From Nitrosovibrio sp. Nv4 (GTDB lineage: Bacteria > Pseudomonadota > Alphaproteobacteria > Acetobacterales > Acetobacteraceae): DNA of 45,466 bases. Positions 1 through 8,157 of the stretch are shown piece after piece. The stretch is from positions 1 to 45,466 of the forward strand of contig CALQHT020000009.1 in NCBI GenBank assembly GCA_943330455.2, read 5' to 3'. Positions within the stretch are counted from its first letter, which is position 1. Every line of letters begins with the position of its first letter. Both the position numbers and the translations under genes were made by a program. Below the pieces are notes generated by a model. That model was not told the DNA's origin. It saw nothing but the letters and a program-made list of their open reading frames with translations, and made no database searches.

Positions 1-132
1 AAGGATTTCGCCACGATCCGATCCGTCCTCTCCACCGCCAGGAAGCAGGGGTGGAGCTTGCTCGAGACCCTGATGACCGATCCGTTCAGCCTGATCGGCC
101 GATTACGATTGGTGGGAGATGCGGCGGGGTAG
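1..132 (+). pseudogene. Transposase C-terminal fragment (IS66-like)
   Basis: The first reading frame is open from the window edge to a TAG at 130-132, giving 43 residues. The motif FATIRSVLSTARKQGW followed by a LLETL segment resembles the C-terminal tail of IS66-type DDE transposases (TnpC). Only the tail is inside the window, so the rest of the gene and the element's other end cannot be seen. The next ~50 bases before ptsP probably include the element's terminal sequence, but I could not identify an inverted repeat. Family assignment is from memory of the motif and is moderate; that this is a mobile-element remnant is more likely than the exact family. Confidence 0.5.
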
Positions 133-181
133 CTGGGCAGTTACCAAATGTTGCGCATTTGACGTTTGCGAGACATCGCGA

Positions 182-2422
182 TCACAGTGGCAGGCCGCGC
201 TCCCGCGCCCAGGTGGTGATCGGTTCGCGCAGGCTGGCGGCGCCACTGCCGCCGCGCCGAATCGCGGTCAGCACCGGTCGGAAGGCGCCAAGGTCGGCTT
301 CCGCCAGCAACGCTTTCACCGGTAGAATGCCGCTGGCGGCCATCGACAGCGACGTCAGACCCAGCCCGGCGAGGACCAATGCCTCCAGCGGCCGGGATGC
401 CGCTTCGCCGCACAGGGAAATTGGCACATTCGCGGCATTGGCCATGTTAAGAAGCTGTTCCAGCAGGTCGAACATCGGTTGCGACAGGATGTCGTAGCGA
501 TCGGCCAGTGACGGTGTGCCCCGGTCGGCGGCGAACAGGAATTGCAACAGGTCGTTGGACCCCACCGAGATGAAATCGGCCTCCCGCAGCAAGTCCTTGA
601 GCTGCCACATCAGTGCCGGGACCTCCAGCATGGTGCCGATCGACAGGCTGACCGGTGCCGGTCGGATGCGCTTGGCCTCCGCGACCAGCAGGTTCTTGGC
701 GGCGCGGAACTCGGCGACCGTGGCCACCATCGGGAACATCACCGATAACGGTCTCCCACCTGCCGCCAGCAACAGGGCACGCAGTTGGCGCCGCAACAGA
801 GCCGGGCGATCCAGACCGATGCGGATGGATCGCCACCCCATCGCCGGGTTTTCCTCGTCGGTCACCGTCCCGGGCAGCAACTTGTCGGCACCCAGATCCA
901 GGGTTCGGAACAGGACCGGCCGGTCTCCGGCGGCGTCCAGCGCACGCGCATAGATCGACGCCTGCTCCGCGACATCGGCCATGGCCCCGCGGGCGAGCAT
1001 GGCGATTTCGGTGCGAAACAGGCCGATCCCGTCAGCGCCGGTGCGGTCCAACTGCGCCAGTTCCAGGGCCAGACCGACATTCAACATCAGCTTGATCCGC
1101 ACGCCGTCGGCGGTGGCAGCCGGACGCGTGCGCAGCTCCCCCCAGGCCGCGTGCTGCGCGCTTCGAGTTTCCCGGGCCCGGGCATAGTTTTGACGCAGTT
1201 CGGCCTCGGGTCGGAGCATCAACTGCCCCTCGTCCCCATCGACGATGGCCTCATCGCCAGGTTGGGCGGTATCCAGCATGCCGCGCGTGCCCCCGACCGC
1301 CGGGATATCGAGCGCGCGAGCGACGATGGCGGCGTGTCCGGCTGGACTGGCTTCCTCGATCGCCACCCCGGCGATCCCACGCGCATGCCAATCCAGCAGT
1401 TCGGCCGGCCCAAGCCGGCGAGCCAGCAGGATGGCACCTGGCGGGACGGCCTGGACCGGGCTGTCACCGGTCAGCGCGGTCAGCAGCCGTTCGGCCATAT
1501 CCTCGATATCGGCCAGGCGTTCCCGCAGATAGGGATCGCTGATCCGCCGCATACGGTCGTGCAGTTCGCTGGCGACTCGCTGCACCGCGGCTTCGGCGGT
1601 CAGGCCGCTCCGGATCACATCACCGACTCGTCGAAGCCAACCGGCATCGGCGGCCACCAGTCTGTAGGCTTCCAGCACTTCCCTCGACGCGGCCACGTCC
1701 TCGGGCCGGCGTGCCTGGGCGGTGGCGTGGGGGACGCCGGCGATCAATTCATCCAGACCACGCTGCATCCGTTCCGCCGTCTCATGCAGCCGACTCAGCT
1801 CGGCCTCCGGATCATCGGCCAGCAAACGGATGCCGGTGCGCAAGGTGCCGTGGACTATGATCGGACCGATCGCGATGCCGGTCATCAACGTCGTGCCGGC
1901 GAATACGCGCGGCACGGTCCCACCCAGACCCTCCGACGGCCCATCGGATCCGCCGGCGGTTGGCAGCAGCTCCCCCAGGAGCATCGCCACCGTTTCCAGT
2001 TCGTCGATTTCGTCTTCGGTGAAATGCCGTGGGGCGCGGTTCTGCACCGCCAGCACGCCCAAAGTCCGCCCCGAACGCCGGACCGGCACCGCAAGCATCG
2101 AGGCAAACGGTTCCTCGCCGGTTTCGGGACGATAGGCGAAGGCGGGATGGTTCTGCGCATCGGGCAGGTTCATCACCGAGGCGGTGGCCGCGCACAGGCC
2201 GATAATCCCCTCGCCGACCCGCAATCGGGTGCGTCCGACCGCAAGCGTGTTCAACCCCTCGGTCGCCGCCAGCTCCATCACATCGCCGCCGCGGTTGACG
2301 TAGATCGAGCACACCTCGCTGACCAGCTCCGCCGCGATCAGGCGGACCAGATCCGACAGCGGCACCGTCGTCTTGGCGCGCATGTCGCGCAGACGAGCCA
2401 CGATGCGATGTGGGGGAATCAC
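182..2422 (-). CDS. ptsP: Phosphoenolpyruvate--protein phosphotransferase PtsP (nitrogen PTS enzyme I)
   Basis: Cytoplasmic enzyme I of the nitrogen-related PTS; it takes phosphate from PEP and passes it to the NPr carrier protein. The 746-residue protein has an N-terminal GAF domain (about residues 20-155), which separates EI-Ntr from the sugar-PTS enzyme I. The PEP-utiliser N domain follows (about 175-300), then the mobile phosphohistidine domain with His363 in SPAGHAAIVARALDIPAVGG, and the C-terminal PEP-binding barrel. That barrel shows GLFRTE, the SNDLLQFLFAADRG segment and the active-site cysteine motif LCGEA. All key residues are present and the length fits the family. It ends just after the transposase fragment. 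ptsO/ptsN partners are not in the window. Confidence 0.95.
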   Translation of the reverse strand: MIPPHRIVARLRDMRAKTTVPLSDLVRLIAAELVSEVCSIYVNRGGDVMELAATEGLNTLAVGRTRLRVGEGIIGLCAATASVMNLPDAQNHPAFAYRPETGEEPFASMLAVPVRRSGRTLGVLAVQNRAPRHFTEDEIDELETVAMLLGELLPTAGGSDGPSEGLGGTVPRVFAGTTLMTGIAIGPIIVHGTLRTGIRLLADDPEAELSRLHETAERMQRGLDELIAGVPHATAQARRPEDVAASREVLEAYRLVAADAGWLRRVGDVIRSGLTAEAAVQRVASELHDRMRRISDPYLRERLADIEDMAERLLTALTGDSPVQAVPPGAILLARRLGPAELLDWHARGIAGVAIEEASPAGHAAIVARALDIPAVGGTRGMLDTAQPGDEAIVDGDEGQLMLRPEAELRQNYARARETRSAQHAAWGELRTRPAATADGVRIKLMLNVGLALELAQLDRTGADGIGLFRTEIAMLARGAMADVAEQASIYARALDAAGDRPVLFRTLDLGADKLLPGTVTDEENPAMGWRSIRIGLDRPALLRRQLRALLLAAGGRPLSVMFPMVATVAEFRAAKNLLVAEAKRIRPAPVSLSIGTMLEVPALMWQLKDLLREADFISVGSNDLLQFLFAADRGTPSLADRYDILSQPMFDLLEQLLNMANAANVPISLCGEAASRPLEALVLAGLGLTSLSMAASGILPVKALLAEADLGAFRPVLTAIRRGGSGAASLREPITTWARERGLPL

Positions 2423-2531
2423 GGCGCCATTCCATGGACCGAACAGGCTTTAGCCATGCGGGGCGCAGGTTCCGGCGACCCCATCCGGCGCGCCCGAGAG
2501 GATGGCACGACCGGGTACAAGGGCGAGCGGA

Positions 2532-3614
2532 TCAGCCGCGGTGGCGGGTCAGCAGTGCGGTGACCGCCTGATCCACCAGCTCCGCGATGATGTCCGGGAT
2601 CGTCTGTTCGGCGGTCACCATGCCGACGGATTGGCCGGCCATGACCGAGCCGTTCTCCACATCGCCATCGATCACGGCCCGCCGCAGGGCACCAGCCCAG
2701 AAATGCTCGATGGCAAGCTGCGCTTCTTCCTTGCTCAGTTCGCCGGCTTGGAACCTGTCGCGCGTCTCGGCCTGATGGCGCAGGAACCGCTTGGTGCCCT
2801 CATTGACCAGACCGCGGACCGGGATGACGGGGAAGCGTTCATCCAGTTGAATCGAGGGGACCGCATCGCGTGCGTTGGCACGGTAGAAGGCCCGCTTGAA
2901 ATTGGCATGGGCGATCGATTCAGCGGCGGCGGCGAAGCGGGAGCCGAGCTGGGCGCCGGAAGCGCCCATTTCGAGATAGGCGAGGACGGCCTCACCGCGT
3001 CCCAGCCCGCCGGCAACGAACACTGGAACGTCCCGAATGTGAGGCAGGATTTCCTGCGCGAGGACGGTCAGCGACACCGGACCGATATGGCCACCGGCCT
3101 CCGATCCCTCGATCACCAGCGCGTCCACACCGGACCGGACCAGGCGTTTTGCCAGCACCAGGGCCGGGGTAAAGGCAATCAGCTTGGCTCCGCCATCCTT
3201 GACGGCACGCACCGCATTGCCAGGCGGAATGCCGCCCGCCAGCACGACATGGCCGACCTTTGCCTCCAGGCAGACCCGGACCAGATCGTCCAGTTGCGGG
3301 TGCATGGTGATCAGGTTGACGCCGAACGGCTTGCTGGTCAGGGCCTGGGTGCCCGCGATCTCGGCGGCCAGCAGGTCAGGGCCCATCGAGCCGCAGGCGA
3401 TCACCCCGAAACCGCCGGCATTGGAGATGGCGGATACCAGATGGCGCTCGCTCACCCAGCTCATGGCGCCACCGAGAAGGGCGAATTCGCAGCCTAGGAA
3501 GGTTGCACCGCGCGACCACAGCCGATCCAGTTGGGCACGGGCGGCCGCTCTGGCATCGTCGGTTGGGGAGTGGCCAGTGGGGGGGTGGCCAGTGGGGGTG
3601 ATGTCAGGTGGCAT
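2532..3614 (-). CDS. Nitronate monooxygenase family flavoprotein (NPD-type)
   Basis: FMN-dependent TIM-barrel protein of the 2-nitropropane dioxygenase/nitronate monooxygenase family, 360 residues from the chosen start. Family features are the N-terminal GGAMSWVS substrate-side loop, the NAGGFGVIACG segment, the EGSEAGGHIG motif carrying the catalytic-type histidine, and FVAGGLGRGEAV for phosphate binding. Members oxidise alkyl nitronates or act as NAD(P)H:quinone/flavin oxidoreductases; the true substrate here is unknown. The start at 3614 (MPPDIT) leaves an 11-base overlap with the end of lysC; an upstream ATG at 3623 is also possible. The N-terminus encodes a short TGHPPTGHSPT repeat from a duplicated GGCCAGTGGGG stretch. 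It is probably co-transcribed with lysC. Confidence 0.88.
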   Translation of the reverse strand: MPPDITPTGHPPTGHSPTDDARAAARAQLDRLWSRGATFLGCEFALLGGAMSWVSERHLVSAISNAGGFGVIACGSMGPDLLAAEIAGTQALTSKPFGVNLITMHPQLDDLVRVCLEAKVGHVVLAGGIPPGNAVRAVKDGGAKLIAFTPALVLAKRLVRSGVDALVIEGSEAGGHIGPVSLTVLAQEILPHIRDVPVFVAGGLGRGEAVLAYLEMGASGAQLGSRFAAAAESIAHANFKRAFYRANARDAVPSIQLDERFPVIPVRGLVNEGTKRFLRHQAETRDRFQAGELSKEEAQLAIEHFWAGALRRAVIDGDVENGSVMAGQSVGMVTAEQTIPDIIAELVDQAVTALLTRHRG

Positions 3615-4821
3615 CGAGGCCATACGCGGTATGGAGGGCCCGAACCGCAAGTTCGGTGTATTCGGCGGCGATCAGGACGCTGACCTTGATTTCGCTTGTC
3701 GAGATGACCTGGATGTTGATCGCCTTGTCGGCCAATGCCCGAAACATCGTGTTGGCGATGCCGGCGTGGCTCCGCATGCCGACACCCACCACGCTGATCT
3801 TGGCGACGTTGGGGTCTTCCAGCAGCTCCCCATACTCGATCTGTGATTTGATGCCGCCGAGCGCGGCATGGGCGCGGGCGAGGTCGGCCTTGCCGACGGT
3901 GAAGGTCATGTCGGTCGTGCCGTCGGCCGAGACGTTCTGCACGATCATGTCGACATTGACGTTCTGCTCCGCCAGGGCACCGAAGATCGTGGCGGCGATG
4001 CCGGGCCGGTCGGGCACGCGGCGCACGGTGATCTTCGCCTCGTCGCGAGAATAGGCGATCCCGGACACATTCTCTTTTTCCACGATCTCGTCCTCATCCA
4101 CTACCATCGTACCGGGCAGGTCCGAGAAGCTGGACAGGACCTGTACGCGCACCCGTTCATTCATCGCCAGCTCGACGCTCCGCGTCTGCAGCACTTTCGC
4201 GCCGACGGAGGCGAGTTCCAGCATCTCCTCATAGCTGATTTTCGACAGCTTGCGGGCTTTCGGCACGATCCGGGGATCGGTGGTGTAGACGCCGTCGACA
4301 TCGGTGTAGATATCGCAGCGCTCTGCTTTCAGCCCGGCGGCCAGGGCGACGGCCGAGGTATCGGAGCCGCCACGACCGAGCGTGGTAATCCGGTTGTCCG
4401 GCGCAATGCCTTGGAAGCCAGCAACGACGGCGACCTGGCCGCTGTCCATCTGCTTTATCAATTCGCTGCCGTCGATCGACTGGATGCGGGCCTTGCCGTG
4501 CGCGGTGTCGGTGCCGATCGCGATCTGCCAGCCCTGCCAGGACCGGGCGTCGACCCCGATATCCTGGAGCGCTATGGCCAGCAGGCCGGACGTCACCTGT
4601 TCACCCGTTGCGACGACGGCGTCGTATTCCCGAGCGTCGTGCAGCGGCGACAGATCGCTGCAATATTTTACCAGTTGGTTGGTGACGCCCGACATGGCGG
4701 ACACCACGACGGCCACCTGGTTGCCGTTATCGACCTCCCGCTTCACACGGCGGGCGACATTGCGGATACGGTCCAGATCGGCGACGGATGTGCCGCCAAA
4801 TTTCATCACGATGCGTGCCAT
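3604..4821 (-). CDS. lysC: Aspartate kinase
   Basis: Phosphorylates L-aspartate, the first step of lysine, threonine, methionine and diaminopimelate synthesis. The 405-residue protein begins with the kinase motif VMKFGGTSVADLDRI, followed by VVVSAMSGVTNQL and the nucleotide/aspartate-binding TLGRGGSDTSAVALA segment (about residues 145-160). The C-terminal third, from about residue 265, carries two ACT domains (ITVRRVPDRPGIAA and ISVVGVGMRSHAGIA), the usual site of feedback inhibition. Length and domain order match the monofunctional alphaproteobacterial enzyme. The ATG at 4821 is directly followed by MARIVMKFGG, the standard N-terminus. It is divergent from ubiG across a 211-base region with an inverted repeat. 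Confidence 0.97.
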   Translation of the reverse strand: MARIVMKFGGTSVADLDRIRNVARRVKREVDNGNQVAVVVSAMSGVTNQLVKYCSDLSPLHDAREYDAVVATGEQVTSGLLAIALQDIGVDARSWQGWQIAIGTDTAHGKARIQSIDGSELIKQMDSGQVAVVAGFQGIAPDNRITTLGRGGSDTSAVALAAGLKAERCDIYTDVDGVYTTDPRIVPKARKLSKISYEEMLELASVGAKVLQTRSVELAMNERVRVQVLSSFSDLPGTMVVDEDEIVEKENVSGIAYSRDEAKITVRRVPDRPGIAATIFGALAEQNVNVDMIVQNVSADGTTDMTFTVGKADLARAHAALGGIKSQIEYGELLEDPNVAKISVVGVGMRSHAGIANTMFRALADKAINIQVISTSEIKVSVLIAAEYTELAVRALHTAYGLDAT

Positions 4822-4858
4822 GTACCAGGGATCGTTTGTCAGGGTTCAGGAGCATCCC

Positions 4859-4970
4859 GGTTCGATTGGCGCCAGCCAACGTCGTTGTATCGGGTCCGGG
4901 CGAGCGCCGCGCGGGGCAGCGTGCCAAAGGTCATCCCGAGCCCATCGCATGGGCTGGCGCCAATCGAACC
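4859..4970. repeat. 19-bp perfect inverted repeat between lysC and ubiG
   Basis: The sequence GGTTCGATTGGCGCCAGCC at 4859-4877 recurs as its exact reverse complement at 4952-4970, with a 74-base spacer. It sits in the divergent promoter region of lysC (start 4821) and ubiG (start 5033). The inner GGCGCC core is itself palindromic. It could be paired operator sites, a large cruciform/hairpin in the lysC or ubiG leader, or ends of a small non-autonomous element; the sequence does not decide. Confidence 0.8.
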
Positions 4971-5032
4971 CAGACACTACCCAGGGATCAATCGTGGCGT
5001 AGACATACTGTCGCGGGGCAGCAGGAGCAACC

Positions 5033-5746
5033 ATGAGCAGCGAAACCGTTTCAGCCGATGAGATCGCCCGCTTCGATGCCCTGGCCGCCGAATGGTGGGA
5101 TCCGAACGGGCCCATGCGCCCGCTCCATCGGATGAACCCGGCCCGGATCGACTGGATTGTGAGCCGCATCGACCGCCGGTTTGCGGACAGGTCCCAGATT
5201 CGCGTTCTCGATCTGGGCTGTGGAGCGGGTATTGCGTCCGAGGCGCTGGCACGGGCGGGATTCGACGTCCTGGGGATGGATGCCGCGGCGGAAGCCATTG
5301 AGGCAGGCCGGATGCACGCCGAAGGTCAGGTCGATCTCCGCCTGCGTTACCGGGTGGGCCTGGCGGAGGATTTGCTCGCCGAGGGGCTGCGTTTCGATGT
5401 GATCACCGCGCTGGAGGTTATTGAGCATGTGCCGGACCCGGCGGCGTTCGTTCGCGCCTTGCGTGATCTGATGGCGCCTTCGGGGTTGATGTTCCTGTCG
5501 ACACTCAATCGAACCCCGGAATCGTTTGTCGCCGCCAAGCTGGGGGCGGAGTATTTGCTGCGGTGGTTGCCGGTCGGAACGCATGATTGGCGGAAATTCA
5601 TCACACCAACCGAAATGGCGGGTTTCCTGCGCGATGCCGGCCTGTTTGTGGCCGATTCCGCAGGGTTGTCGGTCGATCCGAGACGAGGCGGCTGGCACAC
5701 TGGACGGAATCTGCGGGTGGGCTACCTGGTTCAGGCGATGGGTTGA
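5033..5746 (+). CDS. ubiG: Ubiquinone biosynthesis O-methyltransferase UbiG
   Basis: SAM-dependent O-methyltransferase acting twice in ubiquinone synthesis (the 2-polyprenyl-6-hydroxyphenol and 3-demethylubiquinol steps), at the inner membrane surface. The 237-residue protein has the UbiG N-terminal signature IARFDALAAEWWDPNGPMRPLHRMNP, SAM motif I VLDLGCGAGIASEALA (about residues 60-75), the acidic residue in VLGMDAA, and the family segment ITALEVIEHVPDP. The C-terminal part GTHDWRKFITPTEM is also typical of UbiG. The ATG at 5033 has a GCAGGAGC ribosome-binding site ahead of it. It is read divergently from lysC. Confidence 0.95.
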   Translation: MSSETVSADEIARFDALAAEWWDPNGPMRPLHRMNPARIDWIVSRIDRRFADRSQIRVLDLGCGAGIASEALARAGFDVLGMDAAAEAIEAGRMHAEGQVDLRLRYRVGLAEDLLAEGLRFDVITALEVIEHVPDPAAFVRALRDLMAPSGLMFLSTLNRTPESFVAAKLGAEYLLRWLPVGTHDWRKFITPTEMAGFLRDAGLFVADSAGLSVDPRRGGWHTGRNLRVGYLVQAMG

Positions 5747-6086
5747 AGGTGACCGGGCCTTTCTGACAGGCCGGGCATGCCGCCCATGGCCTGAACCGGT
5801 ATCGCAGCGGTCCTGACCATCGACCGACATCGCCCTCCCACGGTCCGGGCCTGCGTCGGCAGACCATCCAGGTCATCAACGCGGCAAGTCGTGGTTGGCG
5901 GGTCTGCACCCACCATGTCGTGGAGAGACCCGCAGTCCGCACCAGATGGTGCGGTTCTTTCTGCGCGTCATCTTATATAGGGCGAGGGCACGCGGAGCCG
6001 ACCGACCCCTCTGCTTTTCCCACCAGGCGTTGATTGGGTGGACCGCTTCACCCAACAGGGCGAGAGCAAGCATCGGGCTCCGAGCG
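5747..6086. other. Gene-poor intergenic stretch after ubiG
   Basis: I see no credible gene in these 340 bases. Two small inverted repeats are present: GCGGGTCT at 5898-5905 with AGACCCGC at 5926-5933, and the near-palindrome CCGCACCA-GA-TGGTGCGG at 5937-5954 followed by TTCTTTCT. The second could be a weak rho-independent terminator for ubiG, but its loop is very short. The region runs directly into the 106-base palindromic repeat element at 6087. Confidence 0.5.
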
Positions 6087-6192
6087 CTAGAGCGGTTTCA
6101 CCCTGGATTGGAAACGGAAAACCGCTCTAGCTCTTGGTTTGATCGCATGATTCACACGCTGTGACGTTCCGCTCAGCGTGATCATGCTCTAG
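6087..6192. repeat. CTAG-bounded palindromic repeat element, copy A
   Basis: A 106-base element bounded by CTAGAGC and GCTCTAG. Its left half is a 12-bp perfect hairpin (6087-6098 with 6119-6130); its right half holds a second stem formed by CACGCTG and CAGCGTG. A second copy in opposite orientation lies at 13940-14044, with a 31-base core identical in both (6137-6167 here). The right edge overlaps the end of the FAD-oxidoreductase gene: the TAG stop (reverse strand, 6189-6191) lies within the element's terminal CTAG. It looks like a REP/MITE-type non-autonomous element and may act as a transcript end. Confidence 0.85.
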
Positions 6193-7841
6193 CCGTAGAC
6201 CGTCGAACCGCCACCACGCGCCAGCGGTTCGACCGGAATGCCACCGGTGATCCGCAGCGCGACAGCCTCGGCGATGCGGATACCGTCCACCCCCGCCGAC
6301 AGGATGCCGCCTGCGTAGCCCGCGCCCTCTCCCGCTGGAAACAACCCCTCGGTGTTGACGCTCTGTCCGCTTGCGTCGCGGGGAATCCGGATCGGGGAGG
6401 ACGTGCGGGTCTCGACCCCGGTCATGACCGCGTCCGGCATCGCAAAGCCGGGAATCTGGCGAGCGAACGCCGGCAAGGCTTCGCGGATCGCGGCGACCGC
6501 ATAATCGGGCAGGCACGGGGTCAGGTCCGTCGCTCGCACACCGGGCTTGTAGGAGGGGATCACCGATCCCAAACCTGTGGACGCCACGCCCGCCAGGAAA
6601 TCCCCCACCAACTGCGCCGGCGCGGCATAGGTGCCGCCGCCCGCCACGAAGGCCTGCTGCTCCCAATGGCGTTGCAGGGCGACACCGCCGAGGACCCCCG
6701 CGGGAAAGTCGGACGGCGTGATGGCGACCACAATGCCGGCATTGGCGTTGAACTCGGCGCGGGAGTATTGGCTCATGCCATTGGTCGCCACACAGCCGAT
6801 TTCCGAGGTCGCGGCGACCACGCGCCCACCCGGACACATGCAGAAACTGTAGACCGAGCGGCCGTTCGCCGCGTGGTGCACCAGCTTGTAGTCGGCTGGC
6901 CCCAGCCGTTCGTCGCCCGCGAATTGCCCGAACCGGGCACGGTCGATCAGGGCCTGCGGATGCTCGATGCGAACGCCGATGGAGAACGGCTTCGGCTCGA
7001 TCCGCACACCCCTGTCCAGCAACATGCCGAACGTGTCGCGCGCGCTGTGCCCGATCGCCAGAACGACATGGTCGGTGGCCAGATAGTCGCCATCGGCCAG
7101 CATCACGCCCCGGACCCGGCGAACCCCGTCCGCCGCCTTCTGGATATCCAGGTCGGTAACCCGGGCGCCGAACCGGTATTCGCCGCCAAGCGCGATAATT
7201 TTTTCCCGGATGCCCTCCACCACGGTCACCAGGCGGAACGTGCCGATATGCGGCTTGCTGACCCAAAGGATTTCGTCCGGCGCCCCGGCCTCCACAAACG
7301 CGGTCAGCACCTTGCGGCCCAGAAAGCGGCTGTCCTTGATCCCGCTATACAGCTTGCCGTCGGAGAATGTGCCGGCACCGCCCTCGCCGAACTGCACATT
7401 GCTCTCCGGTGTCAGCACGGATTTCCGCCAGAGCGCCCAGGTATCCTTGGTCCGCTCCCGCACGATCTTGCCGCGCTCCAGGATGATCGGGCGCAGGCCC
7501 ATCTCCGCCAGGGTCAGGGCGGCGAGCAACCCGCACGGGCCGCAGCCGATCACCACCGGTCGGGTGGAGGACCGGACCGGAGTCGGCACCACGAACCGAT
7601 ACGACGTGTCGGGAACCGCCCCGATCCGCGGATCGCTAGCCACGGCCACGCCGTCCGCGACGGTGGCGTCGATCGTGTAGACGAGGCTGATCGCCGATCG
7701 CTTGCGCGCATCGTAGCCGCGTCGAGCGACCGAGAACGAGAGAAGCGCGTGATCGCCGATCCGCAATCTGGAGCAGATCGCGGCCCGCAAGGCTGACTGC
7801 TCGTGATCCAGCGGCAGTTTGATCTCGGTGATGCGTGGCAT
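6189..7841 (-). CDS. FAD-dependent oxidoreductase, COG2509-type uncharacterised dehydrogenase
   Basis: Predicted 550-residue cytoplasmic flavoprotein of the large uncharacterised FAD-dependent dehydrogenase family (COG2509-like). The dinucleotide-binding motif is VIGCGPCGLLAALTLAEMG at about residues 95-113, followed by the ribose-binding acidic residue in IILERG. A second conserved part includes GEGGAGTFSDGKLYS, and the C-terminal flavin segment is FPAGEGAGYAGGILSAGVDG. The start at 7841 (MPRITEIKLPLDH) matches the usual N-terminus; a longer form from 7886 adds 15 low-complexity residues. The physiological substrate of this family is not known. Its stop codon is contributed by repeat element copy A. 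Confidence 0.85.
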   Translation of the reverse strand: MPRITEIKLPLDHEQSALRAAICSRLRIGDHALLSFSVARRGYDARKRSAISLVYTIDATVADGVAVASDPRIGAVPDTSYRFVVPTPVRSSTRPVVIGCGPCGLLAALTLAEMGLRPIILERGKIVRERTKDTWALWRKSVLTPESNVQFGEGGAGTFSDGKLYSGIKDSRFLGRKVLTAFVEAGAPDEILWVSKPHIGTFRLVTVVEGIREKIIALGGEYRFGARVTDLDIQKAADGVRRVRGVMLADGDYLATDHVVLAIGHSARDTFGMLLDRGVRIEPKPFSIGVRIEHPQALIDRARFGQFAGDERLGPADYKLVHHAANGRSVYSFCMCPGGRVVAATSEIGCVATNGMSQYSRAEFNANAGIVVAITPSDFPAGVLGGVALQRHWEQQAFVAGGGTYAAPAQLVGDFLAGVASTGLGSVIPSYKPGVRATDLTPCLPDYAVAAIREALPAFARQIPGFAMPDAVMTGVETRTSSPIRIPRDASGQSVNTEGLFPAGEGAGYAGGILSAGVDGIRIAEAVALRITGGIPVEPLARGGGSTVYG

Positions 7842-7886
7842 GGCGGGTGGTGTAGCGTCCGCGTCGGGTCGTGGATATGGTGCCAC

Positions 7887-8113
7887 TTTCTGGTCGAAGG
7901 GTGTGCAGCCGGCACGGCAAGCATCCGCCTTGCGCGGATCGACCTGTTGGACGACGGGGGCCGCGATACGCGCACGGCGGGTTGTTACAATTTGCTACAC
8001 GGGCTGTTACGACCTGCAATTTTTTTCGTTTGACAGACAGGGGTGACGGTGCGACAAGGTCAGCTGCCTGCTCCCCCGAAGCCTATTGTTTACGGTTGGG
8101 GCGCCGGCCTAGG
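7887..8113. promoter_or_regulatory. Divergent upstream region of the FAD gene and the NYN gene
   Basis: This AT-richer stretch lies between two divergent genes. A TTGACA box at 8030-8035 could be a -35 element for rightward transcription, but no good -10 lies 16-18 bases further on. A pair of similar segments, TGTTACAATTTGC and TGTTACGACCTGCAATTT (about 7983-8023), could be a directly repeated binding site. A transcript begun near 8060 would meet the terminator at 8115-8139 before the NYN start codon. Confidence 0.3.
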
Positions 8114-8139
8114 AGGGTCCCATTTAGGGACCCTTTTTT
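8114..8139 (+). terminator. Rho-independent terminator in the NYN gene leader
   Basis: GGGTCCC (8115-8121), loop ATTTA, GGGACCC (8127-8133), then six T (8134-8139). An A-T pair at the base extends the stem to 8 bp. It is a textbook intrinsic terminator, but it lies only 18 bases upstream of the ATG at 8158 and points into that gene. It could be an attenuator for the NYN gene or the end of a short upstream RNA. Confidence 0.85.
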
Positions 8140-8157
8140 ATTGAGCAGGGGCGATCC

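Noticed and set aside
785-2563. Long open frame antisense to ptsP
   Set aside because: GC-rich codon-bias shadow of a clearly recognised gene; composition is Arg/Gly/Gln-rich without motifs.
5937-5954. Hairpin followed by TTCTTTCT as ubiG terminator
   Set aside because: Two-base centre forces a shortened stem and the T tract is broken; listed only as a weak possibility within the intergenic entry.
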